Part shown: one piece after another, positions 1 to 8,082 of the stretch
Numbering within the stretch: position 1 is the first letter of the stretch
Layout of the letters: every line of letters begins with the position of its first letter
DNA from: Solirubrobacterales bacterium
Lineage (GTDB): Bacteria; Actinomycetota; Thermoleophilia; Solirubrobacterales; 70-9
Direction: 5' to 3'
DNA length: 64,000 nt
Assembly (NCBI GenBank): GCA_035573435.1
Contig: DATMZR010000019.1
Coordinates: 1-64,000 of the forward strand
Notes under the pieces: generated by a model
The model's database searches: none
What the model was told of the DNA's origin: nothing
Seen by the model: only the letters and a program-made list of their open reading frames with translations
Translations under genes and position numbers: made by a program

Positions 1-1
1 C

Positions 2-64
2 AATGGGACCGCGTACGTGGGCGTGCTCGGCGGCCTCACCAGGTTCAAGGACGCGGCCCGCTAG
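2..64 (+). CDS. 3' end of an unidentified gene, cut by the window start
   Basis: An open frame enters from the left edge and ends at TAG (62-64). Only the last 20 residues are visible; they end in LTRFKDAAR. The stop overlaps the stop of the convergent acyltransferase gene through a shared CTAG. Too little is left to name a family. Confidence 0.5.
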   Translation, partial: NGTAYVGVLGGLTRFKDAAR

Positions 65-1439
65 ACCAGGGCGCCCAGCTCCTGGACCGAGTCATCGAGC
101 CCGGCGGCGAGCTCGGCGACGCCCGGCACTGCGCCGGGGTCCGTGCAGAAGCCGAAGCCCATCCGTCCAGCAAGCGAGACCGCCGAAGCACGCAGAGCGT
201 GCCGGTCGGCGGGCTCCGCGATCGAGTAGAGCTCGGCGACGCGTCCGCCGAGCAGATGGACGGGCTCCCCGGGGCCGGGCACGTTGGAAACGGAGAGCGC
301 GAACTCCCGCGGCCCGGAGGCCAGCCCGGAGGCGACCCGGTAGAGGGGCCGGATGTGCGAGAGGCTGTGGAAGAAGGAGTAGAGCTCGTCGGCGTCGTGG
401 TGCCGCTTGCGGCTGAGGGTCTCGGCGTTGATCGCCGCGAGCCGCTTCCGGGGGTCGGGTTCGGAGACCGGCAGGTCGCAGAACAGGAACGAATCGCGAT
501 TGCCCAGCTCGTCGGGACGCTCGCCTCGGTGGTGCATGCTGACCGGGATCTGGACGCGCATCGCCCCGGTGGGCTCGTGATGAGCGCCCGACCAGCGACG
601 GATGGCGCCCGCCACAGCCGCCAGCACGACGTCGTTGATCGTCACGCCGCTGCCCGCAGCGTGCTCTATTCGCTTCAGATCGGCCAGCTCGCAGGCCGTG
701 AACGCCACCTCGCGATCGCCGCCGATGCGGCGATCGAACGCAGTGTCGGCGCCGAGCGGCCAGAGCTCGCGCCGCAGGGTCGCGGGGAGCGCGGACAGCT
801 CGCTGCCGACCTCGCGCCAGCGGCGCGGAGAGGCCGCCGCTCGGGCGCCGCCCGCAACGGCGCCGCCGACGTCACGTAACCGGCTGCCGACGCCGGATGC
901 GAGCAGGCGCAATTGGCCGGGCGCAGGATCCGGCTGCCACACCCCGGGCGCCGGGGCCTGGTCCGGTGCGTCCGTGTCCCAGAGCAGCTGGGAGAGCATC
1001 CGCAGGCAGGTGACGCCGTCCGCGAGGCAGTGATGGATGCGAATCACCAGCGCGGTGCGGCCGTCCTCGAGCGGACCCGCGACGTCTATGCACCAGAGGG
1101 GTGAGCGTGATCGAGTCGCTGGGCCATCAAGCTGCCGACCAGTCGCATGAGCTGGGCCCGGTCGCCCACCCCGGCCGCGGCGCGGACGTGGTTGCGGAGG
1201 TCAAAGCCGGCGTCGTCCACCCAGGCCGGAGGGGCCAGCCTCAACGGCGTCGGCGCCAGGCGCTGGCGGGCACGGGGGAGACTCTGAAGCCGCGCGTCTG
1301 CGCGGCTGCGCAGGCGATCCAGGGTCAATGGCTGCCCGTCGCGGCCCGGCTCGACCAGCGCCAGCTTCAGCGTGTGCCCCGCGATCGCGGCGGACTCCAG
1401 GCGCAGGATGCGGGCGTCGTCTGCGCTCAGTCGCTCCAT
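61..1439 (-). pseudogene. Wax ester synthase / diacylglycerol acyltransferase (WS/DGAT), frameshifted
   Basis: WS/DGAT enzymes join acyl-CoA to fatty alcohols or diacylglycerol to make storage wax esters or triacylglycerol. The first part (1439 to about 1100) begins MERLSADDARILRLES, the usual family start, and runs into TAG at 1086-1088. The remainder continues in another frame with the catalytic HHxxxDG motif (HHCLADG) and runs to TAG at 61-63. One extra base in the GGGG run at 1098-1101 (CCCC on the coding strand) would rejoin them as LDHAHPLWCIDVAGPL, matching the family's PLW segment. The total length of about 459 codons is normal. So there is one single-base deletion, either a true mutation or a homopolymer sequencing error. 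All other landmarks look intact. Confidence 0.85.
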
Positions 1440-1550
1440 CGTTCAGGGGCCCCGCCCGCAGTAGGCACCGGCGGGACCCCACACGATAAGCACCGACTGG
1501 CAGTTGCCGCGTCTTGTACCTATGCGGTCCGAAACGCGCCGAATGCTGGC

Positions 1551-2081
1551 TCAGTAGCCGTAGCTGCCCCCTCCGGAGGAGGTGCCGCTGTCATCGGTCT
1601 GGGAGCCGCCGCCGGCCGAGGCACCGGTGCCGCCGGCCTGGGAGCCGCTGCCGGCCGCCGCGCCGCCTCCACCCGTGACCGTGATCTCGCCTTCCATGCC
1701 GCGTTGGCGATGCTCGTCGATCGGGCAGTAGAACTCGTACTTGCCGGGTTGCGAGAGATCGACGGTCAACGTTCCGTTCTGGCCCGGGGCGAGGTCCTGC
1801 TCGAGCTCCTGCTCGCCGTTCGGCCCCTCGACCTCCAGGTTGTGATCGATGCTGCCGTCGTTCGTGGCCTTGAACGAAACGGTACCCGCCTTCACGGAGG
1901 GGTCAGAGGGGTCGAGCTGGTACTCGGTCTCGCTGACGTTCACCGTCTGTCCGCCCGCGCTCGGAGTGCCCGATGCCGCGGTCGTGGCGGTGGTCTCGTT
2001 GTCGTCACCGCCGCAGCCGGCGATCGCCAGCGCCGTGATCGCCAGGCACGCGGAGACGAGGGATAGCTTGATGGCTCTCAT
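1551..2081 (-). CDS. Cupredoxin-like lipoprotein
   Basis: A 176-residue exported protein. The signal peptide ends in the lipobox LAIAGC with lipidated Cys23, so it is probably anchored outside the membrane. Residues 45-137 form a plastocyanin/halocyanin-like cupredoxin fold. Candidate type-1 copper ligands are His80 (in IDHNLEV), Cys119, His124 and Met129 (in YCPIDEHRQRGM). The tail from about residue 137 is Gly/Ser-rich and disordered. It is the third gene of an operon: its ATG overlaps the anti-sigma stop by 4 nt. The context suggests it is a product, or possibly the sensor, of an envelope or redox/copper stress circuit. Copper binding is inferred from residues only. Confidence 0.85.
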   Translation of the reverse strand: MRAIKLSLVSACLAITALAIAGCGGDDNETTATTAASGTPSAGGQTVNVSETEYQLDPSDPSVKAGTVSFKATNDGSIDHNLEVEGPNGEQELEQDLAPGQNGTLTVDLSQPGKYEFYCPIDEHRQRGMEGEITVTGGGGAAAGSGSQAGGTGASAGGGSQTDDSGTSSGGGSYGY

Positions 2082-2803
2082 GCGATCGGTTTCCTCTCTG
2101 TCGTTCGGCTTGACTGGTCAGGGGTCTTCGGCGCTCCGGCTCCGGGCAGAGACGCCACGTAGGTCTTGGAGCCGGCCCGCAGGCCGATCGCCGTAGCGTC
2201 GCGGGGCGACAGGGCGGCGCTGAGCTCGGCGTGGTTGCCCTGGCCCTTGTAGACGTACCGAAACGACCCAGCCGGCACTCGCTTGCCGTCTGCGCGGCGC
2301 AGCCACACCTGGCATTGGGTGCCGCGCCGAAAGCCGTAGACGTGGACGCTGATCTCGCTCCCCCAGGGGCGGGGCTCCAGGGTTGCCTGGGCGTAGGTGC
2401 CGTGCGGCAGCGATCGGAAGGCGACGGTCTGGGGGGAGGTGGATCGCTCCGAGCCTCCCGTCAGCAGGACGACGAGAACGACCGCGGCCGCGACGACTGC
2501 CGCCGCCGTGGCCAGGCGAAGAGTGAGGCGAATCCTCTTCCCGCGAGCTGCGCGGCGCTCGGCCGCGATTCGTCGGACGATCCGCTCGCCAAGCCCCGGC
2601 GGCGGCACCGGCGCGGGCTCGAGCCGATCAGGATCGGCGCGCTCCAGCAATGCCGCCACCGGTGCGAGGGCCTCAGCCTCCTCGCGGCAGGCGCGACAGC
2701 CGTCGAGGTGAGCCTCCGTCGCGAACCGCTCCTCCTCCTCGAGCTGGCCCAGCACCAGCGCGCCGATCCGCTCCCGCCATTCGCGGCACCCCTCAGCCTT
2801 CAT
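2078..2803 (-). CDS. Zinc-finger anti-sigma factor (RskA-like)
   Basis: A 241-residue membrane anti-sigma factor. The cytoplasmic N-terminus has a ZAS/zf-HC2 zinc motif (Cys6, His32, Cys36, Cys39 in HLDGCRAC) that would hold the adjacent ECF sigma factor. One transmembrane helix lies at about residues 95-115. The extracytoplasmic part (about 120-225) resembles the anti-sigma-K (RskA) C-terminal domain. The start overlaps the sigma gene by 11 nt and the stop overlaps the lipoprotein gene by 4 nt, so the three are translationally coupled. Release of sigma by regulated proteolysis is usual for the family but is not shown here. Confidence 0.9.
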   Translation of the reverse strand: MKAEGCREWRERIGALVLGQLEEEERFATEAHLDGCRACREEAEALAPVAALLERADPDRLEPAPVPPPGLGERIVRRIAAERRAARGKRIRLTLRLATAAAVVAAAVVLVVLLTGGSERSTSPQTVAFRSLPHGTYAQATLEPRPWGSEISVHVYGFRRGTQCQVWLRRADGKRVPAGSFRYVYKGQGNHAELSAALSPRDATAIGLRAGSKTYVASLPGAGAPKTPDQSSRTTERKPIA

Positions 2804-3302
2804 AGCCCATCTCCTCGAGCGCGTTGCGAAGCGCTTTCAGCCCGTAATACACGCGGCTCTTGATCGTTCCCTCGGGCACGCCCAGCTCCACAGCGACCTC
2901 GGCGTACGGACGCCCCCGAAGGTAGGTCTCGACCAGGACCCGGCGATGCTGCTCGCCGATCCGGCTCAGAGCCTCCTCGACCTGCCAGCTGAGCAGCATG
3001 TCCTCGAACGGCTCGTGGCTCTGCTCGGGCAGTTCCCCGCCCACCCTGGGCCGTGCGGCGCGGGCCCGGCCGAGGTCCGCCACCACGTTTCGAAGGATGG
3101 CGAACAGCCAGGTGCGAAGCGACCCGAGCTCGGGATCGAAGCGGTCGCCCGCCCTCCAGGCCCGCAGGAAGGTGTCCTGAACGGCCTCCTCCGCGACCGC
3201 GGGATCGCCGAGCGAGCGGACCGCGAAGCCGTAGAGCTCCCCGGCATGGGCTGCATACGCCTCGCGAACCCCCTGCTCCCGGGTGAGAAAGGCGTCAGCC
3301 AT
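2793..3302 (-). CDS. ECF RNA polymerase sigma factor
   Basis: A 169-residue extracytoplasmic-function sigma factor. Region 2 spans about residues 17-82 (AEEAVQDTFLRAW, then SLRTWLFAILRNVVAD) and region 4 about 110-165 with the helix-turn-helix PEGTIKSRVYYGLKALR. There is no sigma-3 domain, as expected for ECF factors. It heads the operon with its anti-sigma factor and a cupredoxin lipoprotein, an arrangement like SigK/RskA and SigL/RslA. It is divergent from the GGDEF/HD-GYP gene. I could not assign its own promoter with confidence. Confidence 0.93.
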   Translation of the reverse strand: MADAFLTREQGVREAYAAHAGELYGFAVRSLGDPAVAEEAVQDTFLRAWRAGDRFDPELGSLRTWLFAILRNVVADLGRARAARPRVGGELPEQSHEPFEDMLLSWQVEEALSRIGEQHRRVLVETYLRGRPYAEVAVELGVPEGTIKSRVYYGLKALRNALEEMGYEG

Positions 3303-3441
3303 CGTCCCGGCGATTTTGCTCGTAGGGCTCCACGCTCAGTAATACTGGCGCCGCGCGCACCTAGTTCAAGTCGCCGGTGCCGTCCCACACCGAGTGGCTC
3401 CCTCAAGCACCCTCGGCGGCGGGTCGATTAGTCAGGCAGAA

Positions 3442-4626
3442 ATGCGTTCGCGGGAACGACAACGCCTGTCCGACGAGCTGGCTGCCGCCCGTCACCGGAT
3501 CGGCACTCTCGAGGCGGAGTTGACCCGGCTCTCACACTGGGATCGACTGATCCCGAGCCTGCTCAGCCCCGGCGCCTTCCGGACCCAGTACGAGCTCGAC
3601 GTGGGGCGCGCGGATCGCTACCGGCGCCCGCTGACCGTTGCCCTGCTCGACATCGACCGGTTTCGCCAGATCAACCTCGAGCATGGCTACGCGGCGGGCG
3701 ATGCGGTGCTGGCGGCGGTAGGCGCCCTGATCGGCGAGCAGACCCGTGTTCACGATCTCGCCTGCCGGATGGGAGGCGATGAGTTCGCCTTGTTGTTGCC
3801 CGAGACGTCCGCCACCGGGTCGTTGGAAGCGGTCAACCGAATCCTGGTCGAGCTCGAGGATCTCGAGGCGGGCACAATCCGGGGCGTCTCGGCGTCGGTG
3901 GGGGTGGCGCAACTGGAGAGCGGGCAAAAACCCGAGTCCTTGCTTGCCGCAGCTAGGGCGGCTCTGGAGCAGGCACGCGCCGACGGTGGCGGCCGGTCAG
4001 CGGTCTTCGCCGTTCCCTCCAAGAATGGCGACGCCGTGGCTGAGCTCGGCCACGGCGACGTGATCGCCGCGCTCGCCTCGGCCCTGCAGGAGCGAGACCG
4101 CTACACGGGGGACCATTCGGAGAGCGTTGTCAACCTGACCGCGAGGGTGGGCGAGTCGCTCGCGCTGAGCAGTGAGGAGATCAGCCGCATCCGTACCGCC
4201 GCGCTCCTCCATGACATCGGCAAGGTTGGGGTCCCTGACGAGATCCTGCACAAGAACGGCCCTCTGGACGAGCGGGAGTGGGAGATCATGCGTCAGCACC
4301 CGGCGATCGGCGAGCGCATCCTGCGCGCGATCCCGGGTATGGGCGCCGTCGCTCGCATCGTCCGCCACGAGCACGAGCGCTGGGACGGCAAGGGGTATCC
4401 GGACGGCCTGGCCGGTGCGGAGATCCCGGTCGGGAGCCGGATCATCCTCGCCTGCGACGCCTACCACGCAATGACCTCCGACCGTCCCTATCGCAAGGCA
4501 ATGGACCACGCAGACGCGATGGCCGAACTCTCAGGCAACGCCGGCACCCAGTTCGATCCCGAGGTTGTGGAGGGACTCGTCGGCTACCTGTTCGGCCGCC
4601 GCCAAGCCGGGCTCGCGGTGGTCTGA
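3442..4626 (+). CDS. Bifunctional c-di-GMP enzyme, GGDEF plus HD-GYP
   Basis: A soluble protein of 394 residues from ATG 3442, or 410 from GTG 3394; neither start has a strong ribosome site. A short coiled coil is followed by a GGDEF diguanylate cyclase domain with an intact GGDEF (residues 127-131 in the longer numbering) and a product-inhibition I-site, RVHD, exactly five residues before it. An HD-GYP phosphodiesterase domain follows, with HDIGK (273-277) and HERWDGKGYPDGL (326-338). Both active sites look complete, so it could make and break c-di-GMP. No sensor or membrane segment is present. Stop TGA 4624-4626. Confidence 0.9.
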   Translation: MRSRERQRLSDELAAARHRIGTLEAELTRLSHWDRLIPSLLSPGAFRTQYELDVGRADRYRRPLTVALLDIDRFRQINLEHGYAAGDAVLAAVGALIGEQTRVHDLACRMGGDEFALLLPETSATGSLEAVNRILVELEDLEAGTIRGVSASVGVAQLESGQKPESLLAAARAALEQARADGGGRSAVFAVPSKNGDAVAELGHGDVIAALASALQERDRYTGDHSESVVNLTARVGESLALSSEEISRIRTAALLHDIGKVGVPDEILHKNGPLDEREWEIMRQHPAIGERILRAIPGMGAVARIVRHEHERWDGKGYPDGLAGAEIPVGSRIILACDAYHAMTSDRPYRKAMDHADAMAELSGNAGTQFDPEVVEGLVGYLFGRRQAGLAVV

Positions 4627-4706
4627 GGCCCCTGGAAACGACCGCGACGGCCCCGGGCGAACCCGAGACCGACGCCGGCCGCTATCCGGTTTGCTTCAGG
4701 GCTGCC

Positions 4707-4850
4707 CTAGAGCTTGCCGATCTTGAAGATCTTGGTGCCGCAGTCGGGGCACGTGCCCTGAATCGCCGGGCGCCCGTTCTTCATGGTCACCTGTTGCGGA
4801 TTCTGGATCTCGACCTTCTTGCGTTCCTTCACGCAGTAACCGGTTGGCAT
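4707..4850 (-). CDS. Small DUF5679 zinc-ribbon-like protein
   Basis: A 47-residue protein, MPTGYCVKERKKVEI followed by NGRPAIQGTCPDCGTKIFKIG. It matches the DUF5679 family of very short actinobacterial and chloroflexi proteins as I remember it. A strong ribosome site AAAGGAGA lies 8 nt before the ATG. Cysteines are at 6, 34 and 37. Position 9, which many relatives fill with a second Cys of a CxxC, is Glu here, so only three Cys ligands are visible. Function is unknown; metal binding is inferred. Confidence 0.8.
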   Translation of the reverse strand: MPTGYCVKERKKVEIQNPQQVTMKNGRPAIQGTCPDCGTKIFKIGKL

Positions 4851-4998
4851 CTGTGGGATCTCCTTTCAGGAACCACGTGTGTGTGCGCGTCCGCCGGACA
4901 GCTGCGATGCCTCGACTGTCAGGCGACGTTCGAGCGACCGTAGAGCACGCGGCGGACGCGTGCAGGCACGCCTCGTATCGATCAGCACAAGTAGTGGG

Positions 4999-5568
4999 CT
5001 ACGGACTGGACGCCTGGCCGGACGCCTGGCCGGCCTGAGAGCCGCCCCCGGACGAGCTGCGAGCACTGGACACCTGGCTCCGCAGCTCCTTGATGTCGTC
5101 CTGCACGACCCTGAGCTCGCGCTTCGTAGTCGTCTGACCGGTGGAGATCCTGTTCACCTCGTCCTCGAGCTCGGCAAGGCGCCGGTCCAGCGCCTGGACG
5201 TCCTGCTGCGCTGCCTGAGACGCGCTTTGCTCCACGGCTGAGATCTGGTCCTGCAGCGATTGGACGTCGCCGTTGGTGGCGGCGCCCTGGTTCAGGTCGA
5301 GGGTCAGGACCAGGGCAACCGCCGCGGCGGCAAGCGCCAGCACCGCGATCGCGGCGCCCACGTAGGTGCGCACTGCGAGCTTGCGGTGGAGCTGTGCGAC
5401 CCAGGCGCGAAGCCCGTCGATGCGCTCCTGGGGATCGGCCGGCGCCTGGGGCGTCGTGGCGGGCGCAGGCGTCGTTGGCTCCGCGTTCTCGGCGACCGCC
5501 GGGCTTGACGGTGACTCGGCGGCTGGGGGCTCTGCCCGGCTGCGCCTGAATGGACGGCGCACGGCCAT
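4999..5568 (-). CDS. Single-pass membrane protein with coiled coil
   Basis: A 189-residue protein. Residues 1-50 are disordered and Pro/Ala-rich. One transmembrane helix lies near 70-92 (GAAIAVLALAAAAVALVL), and a predicted coiled coil (about 98-165) has DRRLAELEDEVNRI and KRELRVVQDDIKELRSQV. The tail is Ser/Gly/Gln-rich. The ATG overlaps the rhodanese stop by one base (TGATG), so translation is coupled. The topology looks like a cytoplasmic basic N-terminus and an external coiled coil. I do not recognise the family; a structural or cell-wall role is only a guess. Confidence 0.75.
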   Translation of the reverse strand: MAVRRPFRRSRAEPPAAESPSSPAVAENAEPTTPAPATTPQAPADPQERIDGLRAWVAQLHRKLAVRTYVGAAIAVLALAAAAVALVLTLDLNQGAATNGDVQSLQDQISAVEQSASQAAQQDVQALDRRLAELEDEVNRISTGQTTTKRELRVVQDDIKELRSQVSSARSSSGGGSQAGQASGQASSP

Positions 5569-5930
5569 CAACTGCCAGGCCGTGACTCGGCGACCTCGCC
5601 GTCCGCCGGGTCCAGCGGCAGCCCGCGCTCGACCCAGGCACGCAGGCCCCCGGCCAGGTTGTAGGCGTCCCACCCGGCCTGCCTGAAGGCCGCGGCAGCC
5701 AGCGCCGAGCGGCTCCCCGACCGGCAGTAGAAGATCACCGGCCTGTCCCTGGGGATCGACTCAGCCTCGCCGCTCAGGTCGTTGACCTCGATCCAGCGGG
5801 CGCCCTCGATCCGTCCCGCCTCCCACTCGAAGGGCAGGCGGACGTCGATCAACTCCACCTCGCCCGCCTCGATCATCGCGGCGGCTCGATCCGGCGGGAG
5901 CTCGGTCTCGGTGGCCGTCTCCTTTGCCAC
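5568..5930 (-). CDS. Rhodanese-like sulfurtransferase
   Basis: A 120-residue single-domain rhodanese. The family moves sulfane sulfur through a Cys persulfide. The active-site loop CRSGSRS starts at Cys69, and the N-terminal LIDVRLPFEWEAGRIEGA is typical. The GTG start is chosen because a -10 box TAAGCT (5937-5942, antisense) ends six bases before it, as in many leaderless genes here. It is first in a two-gene operon with the coiled-coil membrane protein, so its sulfur acceptor may lie at the membrane; that link is inference. Confidence 0.88.
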   Translation of the reverse strand: MAKETATETELPPDRAAAMIEAGEVELIDVRLPFEWEAGRIEGARWIEVNDLSGEAESIPRDRPVIFYCRSGSRSALAAAAFRQAGWDAYNLAGGLRAWVERGLPLDPADGEVAESRPGS

Positions 5931-5936
5931 GCGCTC

Positions 5937-5946
5937 AGCTTATTCT
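5937..5946. promoter_or_regulatory. Overlapping divergent -10 boxes, rhodanese / thiolase
   Basis: AGCTTATTCT carries TAAGCT on the minus strand, 6 nt from the rhodanese GTG, and TATTCT on the plus strand, 36 nt from the thiolase ATG. They share the central TA. Clear -35 boxes are not obvious. Confidence 0.5.
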
Positions 5947-5981
5947 TCTGCGGTCCGCACTCGAACGAAGGAGGCTTTCCA

Positions 5982-7145
5982 ATGCCCGAAGCCGTGATCG
6001 TCGACGCCGTTCGGACTCCGATCGGCCGCGCGTTCAAGGGGTCGCTCGCGCAGCAGCGCCCCGACGAGATGGGTGCGTATGTCGTGGACAGGCTCCTCGA
6101 GCGCAACCCGGACGTGGAGCCCGCCTCGGTGGAGGACGTCTTCTGCGGCTGCGGCCTGCCCCAGGGGCTTCAGGCCTTCAACATCGCCCGCATCATCACG
6201 CTGCTCTCCGAGCGCCTGCCGCAGACGGTCAACGGGGTCACCGTGTCTCGCTATTGCTCCTCCAGCCTCGACGCGATCCGTCACGCCGGGAACGCGATCA
6301 AGGCTGGAGAGGGCGACACCTACGTTGCCGCGGGAGTCGAGTGGGTGAGCCGCTACAACGAGCGCCAGGAAGCGGCCGGCGTGGCCGACCAGAACGAGCG
6401 CCTGCAGGGCAAGGACGGACAGCCCGATGCCTACATCCAGATGGGCGAGACGGCGGTGAACGTGGCCAAGAAGTACGAGGTGAGCCGCCCCGACATGGAC
6501 AAGTACGCGCAGCGCTCCCAGGAGCTGGCGGTCGGGTCGCAGGAGTCCGGATTCTTCGACCGTGAGATCGTCCCGGTGCAGCTCGAGGACGGCACCGAGG
6601 TCGCCAAGGACGACGGGCCCCGGGCCAGCTCGACGCTGGAGAAGCTCGCCGAGCTGCCGGAGGCGTTCGAGGGCGGTGGCGGGGTTACGGCCGGAAACTC
6701 GTGCCCTCTGAACGATGGGGCCGCCGCCGTGCTCCTGATGTCCGATACCAAGGCGAAGGACCTCGGCCTCAATCCGCGAGCGAGGATCGTGACCGCCGCC
6801 ACCTTCGGAAACGAGCCGGAGTACATGGGCGTGGCTCCGATCGGAGCGATCAAGAAGGTGCTCGACCGCGCTGGGATGACCATCGACGACGTCGAGGTCG
6901 TGGAGCTGAACGAGGCCTTCGCGGCCCAGGTGATCCCGATCATGGACCAGTGCGGAATCCCGCTCGAGAAGCTCAACACGCACGGCGGTGCGATCGCGTT
7001 GGGCCACCCGTTCGGGATGACCGGGGCACGGATCATGACCACCTTGCTCAACGTGATGGAGACCGACGACTACCAGGTCGGCCTGGAGACGATGTGCGTC
7101 GCCGGCGGCCAGGGCAAGGCGATGATCGTCGAACGGCTCAGCTGA
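5982..7145 (+). CDS. Acetyl-CoA C-acyltransferase (thiolase)
   Basis: A 387-residue thiolase for the last step of beta-oxidation (or acetoacetyl-CoA exchange). The acyl-accepting Cys92 lies in SRYCSSSLDAI, His342 in GGAIALGHPFGMTGAR, and the second catalytic Cys372 in MCVAGGQGKAMI. A strong ribosome site AAGGAGG precedes the ATG, so unlike many neighbours this gene has a leader. Its neighbours (acyl-CoA dehydrogenase, crotonase) support fatty-acid degradation. Chain-length preference cannot be read. It is not near-identical to the second thiolase in this window (56825-58009). Confidence 0.93.
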   Translation: MPEAVIVDAVRTPIGRAFKGSLAQQRPDEMGAYVVDRLLERNPDVEPASVEDVFCGCGLPQGLQAFNIARIITLLSERLPQTVNGVTVSRYCSSSLDAIRHAGNAIKAGEGDTYVAAGVEWVSRYNERQEAAGVADQNERLQGKDGQPDAYIQMGETAVNVAKKYEVSRPDMDKYAQRSQELAVGSQESGFFDREIVPVQLEDGTEVAKDDGPRASSTLEKLAELPEAFEGGGGVTAGNSCPLNDGAAAVLLMSDTKAKDLGLNPRARIVTAATFGNEPEYMGVAPIGAIKKVLDRAGMTIDDVEVVELNEAFAAQVIPIMDQCGIPLEKLNTHGGAIALGHPFGMTGARIMTTLLNVMETDDYQVGLETMCVAGGQGKAMIVERLS

Positions 7146-7314
7146 AGCGGGCGACGCCGCGGGCGACGGCGCTAGTCAGCCGCTCGGCCCGGCGCGGGCG
7201 GCGTGGAGCGGCGGGAACCGCCCCGGGCTCGGGGCGCCGCCAGGCGTTGCGAGTGCGTCGCGCCAGCTCGCGCTCGCGCTCGGCCATCAGGGCGATCATC
7301 AGGGCGGGATGCAT
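7138..7314 (-). CDS. Small basic protein, MHPALM type
   Basis: A 58-residue protein starting MHPALMIALMAEREREL and continuing with an Arg/Ala/Pro-rich tail. The ribosome site AAAGGAG lies 7 nt before the ATG. The start resembles short actinobacterial proteins beginning MHP followed by a charged helix; their function is unknown to me. It is divergent from the CGNR regulator, with shared inverted repeats between them, and its 3' end overlaps the thiolase 3' end by 8 bp. It may be the regulator's target. Confidence 0.6.
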   Translation of the reverse strand: MHPALMIALMAERERELARRTRNAWRRPEPGAVPAAPRRPRRAERLTSAVARGVARFS

Positions 7315-7329
7315 GGCGAGCTCCTTTCG

Positions 7330-7375
7330 TTGCTAACCTGTGAAAAGCATTTGCCGGTGTTGCGAACACTAGCAA
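7330..7375. promoter_or_regulatory. Inverted repeats between the small protein and the CGNR regulator
   Basis: TTGCTA (7330-7335) and TAGCAA (7370-7375) form an outer inverted repeat. GTGTTGCGAACAC (7357-7369) is an inner palindrome with a 3-base centre. They fill the divergent promoter region and could be operators. Confidence 0.4.
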
Positions 7376-7398
7376 AGACGTTTTAGTGGTGTCGAGTC

Positions 7399-7965
7399 AT
7401 GCGTGGCCCAGCCAAACAAGTTCCCGAGGAGCTCGAGCTGATCAGCTCGTTCGTCAACACGCTCCACCGGTCCGTCGACCCTGGCACGCCCGACGTCGAG
7501 CAGCTCACGTCGCCTGAGGCGCTTCGCTCGTGGATGCGCGAGCACGGCATCGCCGGGGGCGACGATCTGGGCGCGCAGGACCTGGAGGGCGCGATCGAGT
7601 TCAGGGAGGCGCTGCGGATGCTGCTCTGGGCGAACAACGGCGCCCAGCTCGATCCCGACGCGCTGCGGGCGCTACGAGGCGCCGCGGAGGAGGGGCTGAT
7701 CCGCGTGGAGATCGACTCAGCCGGACAGGCGGCTGCCCGGCCGGCTGGAACGGGCGCCGGCGCGCTGTTCGCGCGGCTCTTGGCGGCCATCGCCGACTCT
7801 CAGGCGGCTGGGAGCTGGCAGCGGATCAAGGCCTGCGCCGCCGAGGACTGCCAGTGGGCGTTCTACGACCACTCCCGGAACCGCTCGCGGGCCTGGTGCA
7901 CGATGGAGGTGTGCGGCAACCGCGCGAAGACCCGGACGTACCGCGCGAGGCGAAAGCAAGATTAG
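7399..7965 (+). CDS. CGNR zinc-finger / ABATE-domain regulator
   Basis: A 188-residue protein. The N-terminal two thirds match the ABATE ligand-binding-like domain. The C-terminus holds the CGNR zinc finger with Cys pairs in KACAAEDCQWAFYDHS and WCTMEVCGNRAKTRTYRAR. Such proteins are presumed transcription factors, probably controlling themselves and a neighbour. It is divergent from a small basic protein across about 80 bp holding two inverted repeats. The effector is unknown. Confidence 0.88.
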   Translation: MRGPAKQVPEELELISSFVNTLHRSVDPGTPDVEQLTSPEALRSWMREHGIAGGDDLGAQDLEGAIEFREALRMLLWANNGAQLDPDALRALRGAAEEGLIRVEIDSAGQAAARPAGTGAGALFARLLAAIADSQAAGSWQRIKACAAEDCQWAFYDHSRNRSRAWCTMEVCGNRAKTRTYRARRKQD

Positions 7966-7983
7966 GGCTCAGCCCGCCGCCTC

Positions 7984-8027
7984 GGCCTTTCGGAGGCCCC
8001 CGCCGATCGCCTCCCTCTCGCAGAGGG
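7984..8027. terminator. Two hairpins between convergent genes
   Basis: GGCCT-TTCGG-AGGCC (7984-7998) and CCCTCT-CGC-AGAGGG (8013-8027) lie between the CGNR gene and the convergent acyl-CoA dehydrogenase gene. There is no T-run, so termination is only likely by position. Confidence 0.4.
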
Positions 8028-8082
8028 ATCAGCGAACGCTGCGGGACCTGCTCGGCCGCGCAGTCGAGAGCCTCGAGACGGA

